Notes under the pieces: model-generated
Databases searched by the model: none
What the model was told of the DNA's origin: nothing
The model's input: the letters and a program-made list of their open reading frames with translations, nothing else
Translations under genes and position numbers: made by a program
NCBI RefSeq assembly: GCF_945859705.1
Contig: NC_079134.1
Location: 85,764,973 to 85,828,972 of the forward strand
Reading direction: 5' to 3'
DNA: 64,000 nt
From: Episyrphus balteatus
Lineage: Eukaryota > Arthropoda > Insecta > Diptera > Syrphidae
Part shown: positions 42,968-54,289 of the stretch, one piece after another
Layout of the letters: each line of letters starts with the position of its first letter
How positions within the stretch are numbered: position 1 is the first letter of the stretch

Positions 42968-45062
42968 ATCATTTCCAGTTTTGGTTAGGAATTCATTGTA
43001 ACGATAGTTTGAATAGTTGTTAAATTCATTTTTAAAATCAATATATGTAATTTAATAGGTCGCTATCAGTTTTAGTTTGATTGAACGTTAACCACGCCTT
43101 ATTTCTTTTGTTTTTCAAGGATTTCAAATGCCGATCGAACCATGGGGGATAGTTATCTTTAGTTTTAACATAACGTAAAAAGATGGTTTCTAAAAAGCAG
43201 TCAAATATTATTTTATAAAACTTAAATAACTGAGCAAAGTATCCCAATCAATGAGACTTAATAGATTAAACAATTCATCAAAGTTACATTTTCTAAAAGT
43301 GAATTCAACAAGATTACAAGCATTCGAGAAGTTACAAACATTCAAGTTCAAAAATATCGATAAAGCAGGATGATGACGATCTTCGATGACAAGCTTTACA
43401 TCACTATGTGTAACAGCAGCGTCCGTGTTTAAGGACTCGGAAGAGTATACAAGGTCCAGTATTTTATTGTTATTGTTTGGAACTCTATTAATATGATTTT
43501 ATAAAATTCGCCGCTATCATTAGAATTAATCCAGTTTAGATCACTTAGATTGAAATCGCCAATTATGATTATTTCATCGTTAGGGTCAATGTTTTCATGC
43601 CATCCAGGCAGTCGTAAAGTTGATCATATACATCACTGTTGGAGCAAGGCGGAATGTAAGTAGCCACTACGTAGAGGAAACCATTAGGCATTTTTATCTT
43701 TATGCACAATATTTCAAGCAAGGATTGTCGGAAGTCATCGGCGAGAGAGCACATTAACGAATTTTGCACGGCTATAATAATTCCTCCGCCAACCACGGTT
43801 GAATCGAAGTTAGAATGACGATCACGTTGGTAAATTTGGTAGTCGCTATCAAAAAGTTCAGAATTAGCTATTGATGAACATAGCCACGCCTCTGTTAAAA
43901 CAATTACATCGTGAGGGAGGTTGGTTAAGTTCGTATAGACTATATTGGTTTTGTTTAGAGATGTTTGAGAAAATTCCAATTTTTTTCTCACTTCTCACTT
44001 GGTCAAATAACTCATCATATATTGGTTTTGGTCCGTAAGCCGTTAACGTTTTGATAGTAAATTAATACATACTGCTGGGTTTTAGCGTTGTCAGTTACTG
44101 TCGAAAATGGTGTGGTTGTATCTTTGAGTTCCTGTTCACAAATTATGTACGATTACACCATTAGGCCAAAATGATGGAGAATTCAGTAAATGGAAAATCG
44201 AGTCCGGACATCTTATTTTAAATGATGCATACTTGGAATAGTTCCTTTGAAGCATTTTCTCCACTGTGATTAATTCTAGTTTACCAATTTTCTGAATTAA
44301 ATACGTTTTAATATCTAAAGCATTTGTAGATGGTGCAAGTTTAGAAATAAAAATTTGTTTTTGACCTTCAACAACTTTAAGTCCATGTACAATAGGAGAT
44401 TCTATTATCTTCGATTGCAGGTTGCTCTACTGCAGGTCGCTCTACTGCAGGTCGCTCTATTGCAGGTCGCTCTACTGCAGGTAATACAAATGGTTGACTC
44501 GAGGAGATTGGTAAGGAAGTTTGAACTGATGCAGAAGGAGATCTTGCAGTAATAGTTTCAGTAGAAGAAATCGTTCTTGATTCTTGTGTTGTTATGGAGA
44601 CCGGTTTAGTTGGAACATATGATTCAAATACAGATAAACTTTGTTTCTTTGTGGAAGGATTCAGTTGACCAATATCTGTGTGCTTGTCCACTTCGTCACT
44701 TTTCCGTTTTGTAGATGAGGAAGAGCTTTGCTCAGAGTTAGCATTAGGATTTTGTAACTTTCTTCTTGTAAGTCGGCCTTGATGTGGAGGTTGTGATGCT
44801 AGGTTTTCAATTTTGTCTGAAAGGTCAGTAGTTGTTTGTGCATGTTTTCTAAACGGTTGGTGTTTTCAATGACATTTCGAGCAAAATTACTGTATGCGAA
44901 AGGATCGCACTTGTCACAGAAATAATTGAAAGACATATTTTTGGCAAATAATTTTATAGAGCTCTGTGGAGCATCAATGCATTTCACGTGAAAAATTTTC
45001 TGCCATATTCCATTGCATATAATAGAATCAATTCCATAATCAGCAATTTCGTTACATAAATA
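42968..45062 (-). mobile_element. Jockey-type LINE (minus strand), 5' half: ORF1 and endonuclease
   Basis: On the minus strand, ORF1 (about 45062-44110) begins with a PHD-type zinc-finger pattern: LCNEIADYG, IICNGIWQKIFHVKC, then NYFCDKCDPF. A coiled-coil-like part follows (ENTNRLENMHKQLL), then a Pro/Ser/Thr linker with a pentapeptide repeat and the RNA-binding-type block VVEGQKQIFISKLAPSTNAL. ORF2 starts about 44085 with YVLIYYQNVNGLRTKT, a stop, then NLPHDVIVLTEAWL, VGGGIIIAVQNS and VVATYIPPCSNS. A D-x-N block (IIGDFNLSDLNW) lies near 43545. It reaches NYPPWFDRHLKSLKNKRNK before the nested LINE. The remainder is at 33130-35675. Confidence 0.87.
44413..44483 (-). repeat. 15-base tandem repeat coding ERPAV in LINE ORF1
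   Basis: About 4.7 copies of a 15-mer (TGCAGGTCGCTCTAC on the plus strand) encode repeated ERPAV or ERPAI pentapeptides on the minus strand, within the ORF1 linker. Confidence 0.9.
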
Positions 45063-45263
45063 ATACAGTCAAATAAGGAGAAAAAAGGGGTAAATCTCGG
45101 AATGAATGTTAGTAGAAATTTTTTTTGCTCAATATCTTCCTTTTGCCATTCTATAACATACCTCAAAAGTCTAGAAAAATCTCATGTCCGCTTGTAGCTA
45201 TTTCAAGGTCAAATCGCGAAATTGAGATTTTAAAAATTAGCAAAAATAGGCTATGGTACTATA

Positions 45264-46362
45264 CAGGGTGTCCCACAGTCACCGCCCCAAATGAAAACCA
45301 TGGATTCCTGAGGTCATTTTAAGTCGAAAAACTTAGGAGGTAATTTTCTCTTTTTCGCCCCGTTTTCGAGTTACCACGGTTTTTATGATTTTTGCTCTCT
45401 TGTCCTTTAACTGGCCTTATCTTTGCCAAACTACGTTTGCTTTGAAAAATTTTTTTTTACAACCAATCAAGAATTTATTACGGTTTAAGTTTGTCTCAAA
45501 ACTTTTTTTTCTGCGGACAACCGTTTCTCCACAATTTTGCCTCAAACGTAATTTTCTTCGTATTTTAAGTTGTTTTTTACACTTTGATATCATTTAAGTC
45601 AAAAAAACACGTTAATGAGTATTAGTCTATGGTGCTTTTTATTAAAGCCCAGTTTATTTCCATAAAAAAAAATAAGTTTTATTTCATAAAAAAGGCTACT
45701 GAAAGTAATTAAAAAAAATAAACAAACTGAGTGAATTAAAAAAAATAATAATTTTTAAATAAAAAATTAATTTAAATGAATTAAAACTTTTTCTGAGCTT
45801 TATCTATTTGTTGTTTTCTTAACCACAATAGCATAGAAAAAGTTTTTAATTCATATAAATAAATTTTTTATTTAAAAATTATTTTTTTTTTAATTCACTC
45901 AGTTTGTTTATTTTTTTAAATTACTTTCAGTAGCCTTTTTTATGAAATAAAACTTATTTTTTTTATGGAAATAAACTGGGCTTTAATAAAAAGCACAAAA
46001 AATCAATACTCATTAAAGTGTTTTTTTGACTTAAATGATATGAAAGTGTAAAAAACTACTTAAAAACGAAGAAAATTGTGTTTGATGCAAAATTGTGGAG
46101 AAACGGTTGTCCGCAGAAAAAAAAGTTTTGAGACAAACTTAAACTGTAATAAATTTTTGATTGGTTGTAAAAAAAATCTTTCAAATCAAACGTAGTTTGG
46201 CAAAGATAAGGCCAGTTAAAGGACAAGAGAGCAAAAATCATAAAAACCGTGGTAACTCGAAAACGAGACGAAAACGAGAAAATTACCTCTTAAGTTTTTC
46301 GACTTAAAATGACCTCAGGAATCCATGGTTTTCATTTGGGGCGGTGACTGTGGGACACCCTG
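45264..46362. mobile_element. Foldback element, CAGGGTGTCC end family, copy 4
   Basis: It begins CAGGGTGTCCCACAGTCACC, ends with the reverse complement, and has TA on both sides. Arms of about 530 bases are nearly identical and meet near 45815. It is non-coding; matching peptides at 45385-45597 and 46056-46241 are mirror images of the arms. Confidence 0.88.
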
Positions 46363-46364
46363 TA

Positions 46365-47438
46365 TACACATATGATACATGATTTCAAGGTATTTTTTAA
46401 TGCCTCTGACGTCTCTGGAAAAAGTTATACCTGTTTTTCATCTGTTAACTCATATTATTATAATAGTTGCAAACTTACTGCCGAAAAACCCTTAAAAGTT
46501 ATGGTACATGAACCAAATTTTGCATGAAGGTTTTCATATCCATTATTATTAGGAATCAAAAAAATGCAATGAAAAAAACATTCATATCTATGAAAAATTG
46601 GTATTTTTTTGAAAAAAGGGGAAATTTTGGGATATGCACTAAAAAACATCCTGTTACAATCTTGCAATTAGTGCTAATAGGCTAATTTTTTTGTTTCTAT
46701 CTTTGTTTGGATATTCTATAATTATGTCAAAAATCTAAAAAAATCTCATGTCCGCAAGTCCTAATTTCGGAGGGTAAACCAAGTTAGGTGCAGACTTAAA
46801 AAAATTAGCAAGAAAAGTTTAAATTTGTATATGTATACCAACATAAGCGACATGATTTAAGGGTATTTTTTAACACTTTTTCCAAAAAACTCACAATAAG
46901 TCAACCTGACCATCCCTGAAAAGTAATGCACCTTATTCATGTTGATCTGACACAAATATCTGAAATGTTGTTTTTCAATTTTTTAAAATCTGCACCTTAT
47001 CTTCAAACCAGGAAAATTAGGACTTGCGGACATGAGATTTTTTTAGATTTTTGAGGGTAGTTAAAGAATATCCAAAGATTAAAATGAAAAAATTAGCCTA
47101 TTAACACTAATTCCTAAGATGAACAAGAATCTTCTTTAGTGCATATCCTAAAATTTGCCCCTCCATAAAAAAATACCATTATTTCGTAGGTATATATATT
47201 TTTTGTAATGGATTGTTTTGATTTTTAATAATGATGGATTCTAAAATCTTCATGCTAAATTTGGTTCATCTACCATAACTTTTAAGGGTTTTTCGGCAGT
47301 AAGTTTGCAACTGTTATAATAATATGAGTTGGTAGATGAAAAGCAGGTATAACTTTTTCCAGAGACGTCAGATTGTCTTGATTTTAGATTTTTTGAAATC
47401 AGGATTAAAAAATACCTTGAAATCATGTATCATATGTG
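46365..47438. mobile_element. TA-flanked foldback, CACATATG ends
   Basis: CACATATGATACATGATTTC is mirrored by its reverse complement at the right end, with TA flanks on each side. Arms of about 440 bases surround a centre near 46850-46990. The inner arms again contain the word CTCATGTCCGCAAGTCCTAA and its complement, linking it to the surrounding foldback family. Confidence 0.82.
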
Positions 47439-47618
47439 TATATAATACCATAGCCTATTTTGAAAATCTCCATTTCGCGATTTGACCTTGAAATCGCGAC
47501 AAGCGGACATGAGATTTTTCTAGACTTTTGAGATATGTTATAGAATGGCAAAAGGAAGATATTGAGCAAAAAAAGTTTCTACTAACATTCATTCCGAGGT
47601 TAAACCCTTATTTGACTG

Positions 47619-48784
47619 GATTAAAAGAACAATTTGCCATGTTGTAAACGATTCAAAATAAATTATAAATCTTAGTGGCTTTTTTTTTGTTTTGAACAAT
47701 TTAAAATATTTTGGGATTTTGATTTTTGGCCAAATTTAAAAATAATGTTTGCTACTGTACAGTATGGTGATATTGTATTTAAAGGTTTGTGTATTTGCTT
47801 GCGTTATTTAATCCACAAACCGAATAATATCGATGTTAATGGGGTGAGTAAATATATTCTCGTAGTTGTCTTCTGGCCGTAAGATGTCAGTATATATGAA
47901 TAAAGTTGTTAAGGTGAGTAATAATATTCCCCTCGGTAGTGGTGAATAAAATATGTAAATAAAGAATAAACACCAAAAGAATATAAGGTGAAGTACCAAA
48001 ATAGGTTTGCTTGGCAGAACACTACTAAAAATGACTCACCCAGAAGGTAAGACTGAAAGCAAGTTGTCTCGTATATAGGTACGTGATGTCGCTGATTGCT
48101 GTTCAGTCGATAAATATACAGGTTGATGCTGATGATATAGAGTTGGAATTTGTAGCTAAGTTTCACAATCACTCGATTTTTGCAACATGTATGGAGATGA
48201 ACTCCGTATACTCTCTAAGTGATTGGCTGTGTTTTATTTCTGCTCCGAATATTTTTTATTATTGAACGTCATATTTATCAATTTAAAAAGTGTTAACTGA
48301 CTCTAGTGTCTTTTTGACTTTAAATTAAATTAATTTTTTCCATTTCGCCAATTAGTTGTCATTTAACTTTTACCTAAAACTTTTATTTATTTGCCATTAA
48401 AAAAAAAAAATAATAATAATAAAACCTATTGTGTTTTGCTGTATCTGCCAACAACAACAACTTCCACCACTGTTAATAATTTCTTCTAATTGAGAATATA
48501 ACTAACTCAGTTAACCCTTTGTTCCCGAAGTAACTTTTTTTTTTAATTTTTTTCACGAAAAATTACAAAAATCTTGAGAAAAAGTTATGATATTTTCTAA
48601 TTACACACCAAAACGAAATAAATTGCACGACTGGGGTCGCACGTACTTGCTCTTATGCTTAAAGTAACTATAATGTTAAAGCTTTTTATTCAAGAAATTT
48701 AAAATTTGATATTTTGAAGAAATTTCATAGTATAAAAAAATTAAATCTGTTTTTATAATTAATTAAAGTCCGTTTTAAATTATC
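47619..48784. other. Unrecognised AT-rich stretch
   Basis: There are no supported genes. One TTAACCCTTTGTTCCCGAAG at 48513 looks like a piggyBac-type left end but has no visible partner. Confidence 0.4.
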
Positions 48785-48788
48785 TTAA

Positions 48789-50087
48789 CCCATTCTCTCC
48801 CATTGTACTTTTTAAAGTACAGCGAAATGCATTGACATTTTGTGCATGCAAAAGCAGTCGGGGTCATAAAATATTCTTTTAAAGATGCTTTTTAGATTTA
48901 ACTGAGTGTTTTTGATTTTTCCAAATACATATATCTTTTAAAAATTGAATAAGGGTGTACCAAATTGTCTTTTTGCGCGAAGCATTTTAAATTATTTTTC
49001 TTTTTGCTTCTGTCGAAAAAGTTTGTATATAAAAAAAATTTTAATTGACCAAATGTTTTGCTTATTTCTGCAATAATCAATTGGAAATAAACCCAAAATT
49101 AAGAAAATAATAAATTTTATCATATTTGTATACATAAATACGGAGATAAGCAAAGCTAAAGTTAAATGTACTTTAAAAAGTACAATGGGATCATACATAC
49201 ATTTTTCTTTCAAGTACTTTGAATGGATTTTATAACTATCCCCAGTATAAATTTGTATGGAAATTTTTTCCAAAACTTTGGTGCTGCCCTAGAACATAAA
49301 AATTACAATTCGGAAGTAGTCAACGCTTATATAGTTGGCTCAGAGAATTAAGGCTCAGGGACATTATGCCCAATTTATGGGGCTTATGACCCTCAAGTGG
49401 AACATTAGTCCCAAATAAAATTTCGCACCTACCCCATATCCAATAGTGCGTCCAAGCAGGGGGTTGCGGGGAAGCAGTATGCCCTCCTTCCCCTCCTAAA
49501 CATATTTCACTAATACTGAGTGCAAGCACTGTATAATATGTAAGCAATAATGGTGTGTAAACAATAGTGGACACACTATAGGATTTGTGGACGTGCGAGG
49601 TTATGTCCCTAGGCCTTATATCCCTAATTTCTTGACCATTGGACAGTATGACAGATAAAGAAGACACCGACATTGACAACATAAAATAATAGAGCTACCA
49701 TAATGTTCGACTTAAAATTACAAAAGCACTAACAATCCAATATCTCAAAAATTGCATTATAGAGAGCGCTAGACAACAGTTTATTAAAAAAAACTGCCTA
49801 ATCAACTAAAGTGTCGCAAATGTCATCTATGGTAAAAATGTTGCTGTGGAATGTGTAATGTTAAACTATGCATTGCGAAAGAGTGTTTTGAAAATTCTCA
49901 TATTTATTAGAAATAATATGGTATGCATGATCCCATTGTACTAAAAAAAGTACACCCCCATAACTCATTACCAACAATTTTTAAAAATAATTTTTCTTTC
50001 TATATATCTTAACTTTTATCTAAATAAACAGAAAATATCATAAAAATATATTATTTTTAATTTTTACTATACTTGGGTGCTAATGGG
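48789..50087. mobile_element. piggyBac-like non-autonomous element
   Basis: It is flanked by TTAA (48785-48788, 50088-50091) with ends CCCATTCTCTCCCA and, inverted, CCCATTAGCACCCA. Subterminal blocks CCCATTGTACTTTTTAAAGT (48799) and ATCCCATTGTACT (49929) recur, plus an inverted one at 49170-49192. There is no transposase, and the 1.3-kb interior is otherwise unrecognised. Confidence 0.72.
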
Positions 50088-50091
50088 TTAA

Positions 50092-50755
50092 AAACAAAAA
50101 CAAATATGCCATTTTATTTCTTGTATAAAAAGGTATTTTTAGAAAATTTTTTTCGAAAATTGTAGGAGCCGTTTTTTAAAAAAATAATTTTTTATATAAA
50201 AAAATTTTTTAACATTTTTCAAAAAAAAAGTTGGTATGCCATTTTGAAGAAATAATTAATTTACACATAAAAACTAAATTTCAAAATTTTTCATTGATCC
50301 GTTTTCAAAAAATTGATTTTTCAAAAAAAAATTTTGAAATATTTTTTAAAAAACCAAAAATGCGTTTTTTGAAAATTTTCTAAAATTTTAATATTATCTT
50401 TACTTACACACTTTTGTATAAAAAATTTCATTTAAATCGGGTTAATATTGTACGAGATATTCAGAAACGAAAAAAACCGTTCTATGACAGGTACCGTTAA
50501 TAACGGTACAAAAAATATTTTTTTTATTTAAAAAGTTGGCTCTTATATGTAGTACTACACACAAAAATTTTAATCAAAATCGTTAGAGCCGTTTTTGAAA
50601 AAAAAATAACTTTTCTATTTCCGTTATATGGCAGGTACCGTTAATTTTGGTCATAAAAAAAAAAAATTCAATTTCCCCTCTAGGGAATCACCAAAAACTG
50701 CTAACTACCAAGTTTGAAGAAAATCACTTCACTCGTTTAGGCTGCAGCTCCAGAT

Positions 50756-50792
<37 letters not shown>

Positions 50793-51182
50793 ATTGCCGG
50801 ACCCACTTTTTTGGCATTCTCCATCATCGTAATGTCATGTAAAATTGTTATCTCGAGTTCGATTTTTTTTACGAATCCTAAACTTGCCCTATAGTACCTA
50901 TATCGCAAGTAAAAATAGTGATTGAACTAGTAATTCCATTGTATAAGGAATGTTTTGAGCTGAGAGTACAAAAGTTGAAGTCCATTTTTAAGTAAAAAAA
51001 ACTAAAAGATAAAAATGCGCGTACAAACAAATGTGTTTTACCAAAAAGTCTTATTAAACTAGTATTAAGATTGGAAAAGCAAATTTTCTGATGAAAAACA
51101 TGTTTACATATTCCATAGATTGAAGAACCATTATAATCACTCTCTTTCAGTGTTACCGTTATTTAATTTTATAGCTCTAAGG
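50092..51182. other. Low-complexity A/T stretch with a (CAGA)n microsatellite
   Basis: 50092-50700 is dominated by TTTTTGAAAA-type runs. An array of eight CAGA units lies at 50761-50792, preceded by GGCTGCAGCTCCAGATAGAG and followed by ATTGCCGGACCCACTT. The fixed flanks suggest a dispersed repeat carrying an internal microsatellite, as in some Helitron-derived elements, but I saw no second copy and no Helitron ends. Confidence 0.45.
50761..50792. repeat. (CAGA)8 microsatellite
   Basis: Eight perfect tetranucleotide copies. Confidence 0.97.
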
Positions 51183-51190
51183 TTAAGGAT

Positions 51191-52868
51191 CAGGCACGTA
51201 GCCAGGGGGGGCTTGGGGGGCTGAAGCCCCCCGAAATGATTTTCAAAATTTCAAATTTCAATAATGTTCTTCGTCCTTTTTTATAAAAAGGACTAAAAAG
51301 CAATTTCTTTTAATAGGTGTGTTTTTTACTACGACTGGGTTAAATTTTACAAAAAACACAGTTGGGGCTAAGCAATTTACATTTTAAATACAACAAAAAC
51401 TTAGCCCCTTGGCCTTAGTTAAGCCGAGGGGCTAAGCTGGCCTCAAATTAGCCCCTCGGTTGAGGAATCTTGTATTTAACAAGTAAATTGCTTAGCCCCG
51501 ACTGCGTTTTTTGTCCAATTCAGCCCAGTCGTAATAAAGAATACATCTTATGTCTAAAACATATAAGTAGGTACTACTACTATTACCTATTATTACTACA
51601 TTAAGGTGTAATAGCACCTTGTAAACCACGAAATCGAGCGTCATTTTCATCAGCGTATAAAACAAAGAAGAAATATTATTTTCTTTTGGTGTTTGTTTCG
51701 TTTAATTAAGTATGTTAATAGGTAACAGAATAGGCTAATGTTAAATTTTTTAATGATGTGAAATTTTTTAGTCACGGTAATGATTTGAAATGGTATCCTA
51801 TTTTAGAAATATAAGTCGATGAATCTGTAAAACTAGTATAGAGCTCCTCTCTTCACAGCTCTCGATTACAACAATTTTTAAAAAATACATCTGAATGATA
51901 TGAAATCGTTCAATCGGAATTGCCGTCTCATTTTAGATTTTGCTCAAACTTTGTAGGGATGTTCTCTAGGACTGTAAGGAAGCAAATCCATGACGATTTA
52001 ATTTTAAGTTGAGTGGTTTCTCCGCTACCCGCATTTACTATAGTTTTGCGGCATTTTAAAGCTTGAAATTATAAATTTTTGAATTAATATTAAAAAATCA
52101 TGTACCTACTAATTTTACCTGAATTTGAAATTTTGAAAAACTGTTATTTTGGTTATTTTTCATGGCTTTTGACTCATTGACTGGCTCCAGAACCTTGGCT
52201 ATTATAGATATGTATGAATCCATCTTGCCACAATATGCACTTAAAGTATGCGTTTTCAAGTGCATTTTACGTACAGAAGGCCCTATTTATACCGTTTTGA
52301 ACTTAACCTTTTCGTATTGTGGAAGAAAATTCAATCATATGGTATCGTTTTTTTTTCTGGAATCATCCTTATTTAAGGGAGTGCAGTTTTAGTGCACTTT
52401 ATTTTGGACTTAGATGACTAGACTCTGCAAGTATTTCACATCTAATACATCCGAATTTAAGAGCCATCCAAGATGAAAATTATTTTATGTTATCAACAGA
52501 TCCACATAATGGCTGTGGGTTCTTATCTTAGTCCATCATGTCTCATGTGTATTTTGCATTAAAACAAGAAAACAGCATGTCGATTTGTCGATGATGAATC
52601 TCATGGAACTAAAACCAAGACAATCGGGTTTCCTGAAAATGAGTTTTGCATGAAAAAACACTATTCATAATTTGAAATTAAGAATCGTCATAGCAACTTT
52701 CTGGGATGGTTTATGAACAAAAAAATCATGTTGATTATCTACTGTTTTTATTACATTTAGCATGTAGTATGTAGGCAGTCTTTAAATTATAACAAAATTG
52801 TTCACAAGATTTTGAACCAAGCCCCCCCCCCCCCCCCCCCCCGAAACGAAATCCTGGCTACGTGCCTG
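51191..52868. mobile_element. hAT-like element with poly-C/poly-G subterminal tracts
   Basis: The ends are CAGGCACGTAGCCAGG and CCTGGCTACGTGCCTG, flanked by the perfect 8-base duplication TTAAGGAT (51183-51190, 52869-52876). The left subterminus is GGGGGGCTTGGGGGGCTGAA; the right has about 22 C in a row. The interior has no recognisable transposase. Frames such as 52162-52392 are unidentified. A smaller foldback lies at 51330-51533. A truncated relative sits at 15483. Confidence 0.88.
51330..51533. mobile_element. 204-base foldback inside the hAT element
   Basis: TACGACTGGGTTAAATTTTA and, inverted, TACGACTGGGCTGAATTGGA form the ends. Inner arms GGGGCTAAGCAATTTAC match inverted, and the centre is rich in AGCCCCTCGG-type words. 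The target duplication was not resolved. Confidence 0.72.
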
Positions 52869-52970
52869 TTAAGGATACTTGAAAAATTGAGAAAACCCTC
52901 ACAAATCCTGCATTTTTTTTAACTAAATATTAACTTTTATATAGATATTAAATTTTTTGTTGGTCGTACT

Positions 52971-54209
52971 CAATGTTGGCACAATGTAACAAGTGTAACA
53001 AAAGTGTTACTTTTTTGAAATATTTAACAATTTTGTTACCATTTTGTTACTTTTTATTCCGTTTTGTTACACTTTTTTTCAATAAAATTTTTTTTTGCTT
53101 TCGTTGAAATAGATTGAAAATTTCAACCGGAAGCTTTTTTTTCTTCGACAATTTTCCAATAACTTTGACTATTTTGCAGGCAAGAACGATCTATTCATGG
53201 TAAAAACGTTTTAAATCTATTTTTTGGATGCCTATTTGTATTAGCTAGGACAAAATGGATGGAGTTGGGAAAATGTAATGTGTTAATAATATAAAATTTG
53301 TAATTTTAGGCTAGACGCTCTAGCCAAGAAATTCCTCTCATTAATAGTTCTACCTTTCCGTTTTTAAATTATTCCCCAATAAAAAAAAATTTTAAAATTA
53401 TGCACTCAATTTCGAATGTAACAGCTATCAATCTTAAAATGTATCTATAATCTAAAACCTCTTGAGGATTTATAATATCTTTTAACAATACACAAGAAGA
53501 CCAAACTGTTTAAAATGCAGGGCTATTTTTCAGAAAGATATAAAACCTAATAAATAGTTCCCCTCCGCCTCCAGTAGAACGTTTTTTTTTTTTTTAACTT
53601 CATTAATTAAAACCTAGATGAGAAACGAAAAATCCTACACAATAATGGCCCAATTAAAAGTAATAAATTAAAATTAAATTTTCTAAGTCCTCAAATTCGT
53701 AAGCGATACGGATAACGGAAAAATATCATCGAGAATTCCGTCAAAGTAAAAAAAATAAGTTAAATTAAAATCAAGAAAAAATATCAGAAAATACGTTTTT
53801 GAACAAAAAAAAATTAGAAATAAAAAAATCAAACCGTCAACACAGTTCTTTATAACAGAAAAAAGGGCCATGAAAACTATCCTTATAATCCGGAATTGTT
53901 TTCTACAGCTGTGTACTAAAAAACGGAAAGCATATTGAAATTTTGATTTCGTTGATAAAATTTCGTTTCGGCTTCATATTAGGCTCAAACTAAAAATTTC
54001 GCTGTGCTTTTTGAAAAGTGAAAATTCTACTGGTTTATTTTATTTCACCTCTTTTTCGCTGCAGCAGCCTGCTAGACTTCGTAATAATAAGCTTCCAAAC
54101 AAGATAAGATTCGATTTATGACTTTTTTTATTTTGTTACGCTTTCTTCCCATTTGTTACGCTTTTTGAAAAATTTTGTTACTTTTTTAAAAAAGCCTGGG
54201 GCAACACTG
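52971..54209. mobile_element. hAT-like element with TTTTGTTAC subterminal repeats
   Basis: The ends are CAATGTTGGCACA and, inverted, CAGTGTTGCCCCA, flanked by the perfect 8-base duplication GTCGTACT (52963-52970, 54210-54217). Both subtermini carry clusters of the word TTTTGTTAC (53027-53072 and 54125-54185). No transposase is readable in 1.24 kb. Confidence 0.87.
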
Positions 54210-54289
54210 GTCGTACTACTCATGATGCAATAGCTCATGCAATAATTTTCAAATTTTGGTTATTGCAATAAGAAATAAAAAATAATTAA

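Larger units (their letters stand above)
45065..47618. mobile_element. Outer foldback with two stacked elements in its TATA centre
   Basis: The arms 45065-45261 and about 47441-47618 are inverted copies. The ends read CAGTCAAATAAGG at the left and CCTTATTTGACTG at the right. TA precedes the left end; the right flank is GATTA, so the duplication is unclear. The original centre GGCTATGGTAC-TATA-ATACCATAGCC now contains elements 45264-46362 and 46365-47438. A decayed arm of the same family lies beside the duplicated DCAF1 exon (5470-5650, 6300-6480). Confidence 0.8.

Noticed and set aside
48513..48540. Second piggyBac-like element starting TTAACCCTTTGTTCCC
   Set aside because: No matching inverted end with TTAA was found to the right.
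50761..50792. Helitron call based on the tetranucleotide array
   Set aside because: No TC start, CTRR end or terminal hairpin could be located; left as a microsatellite in a possible dispersed repeat.
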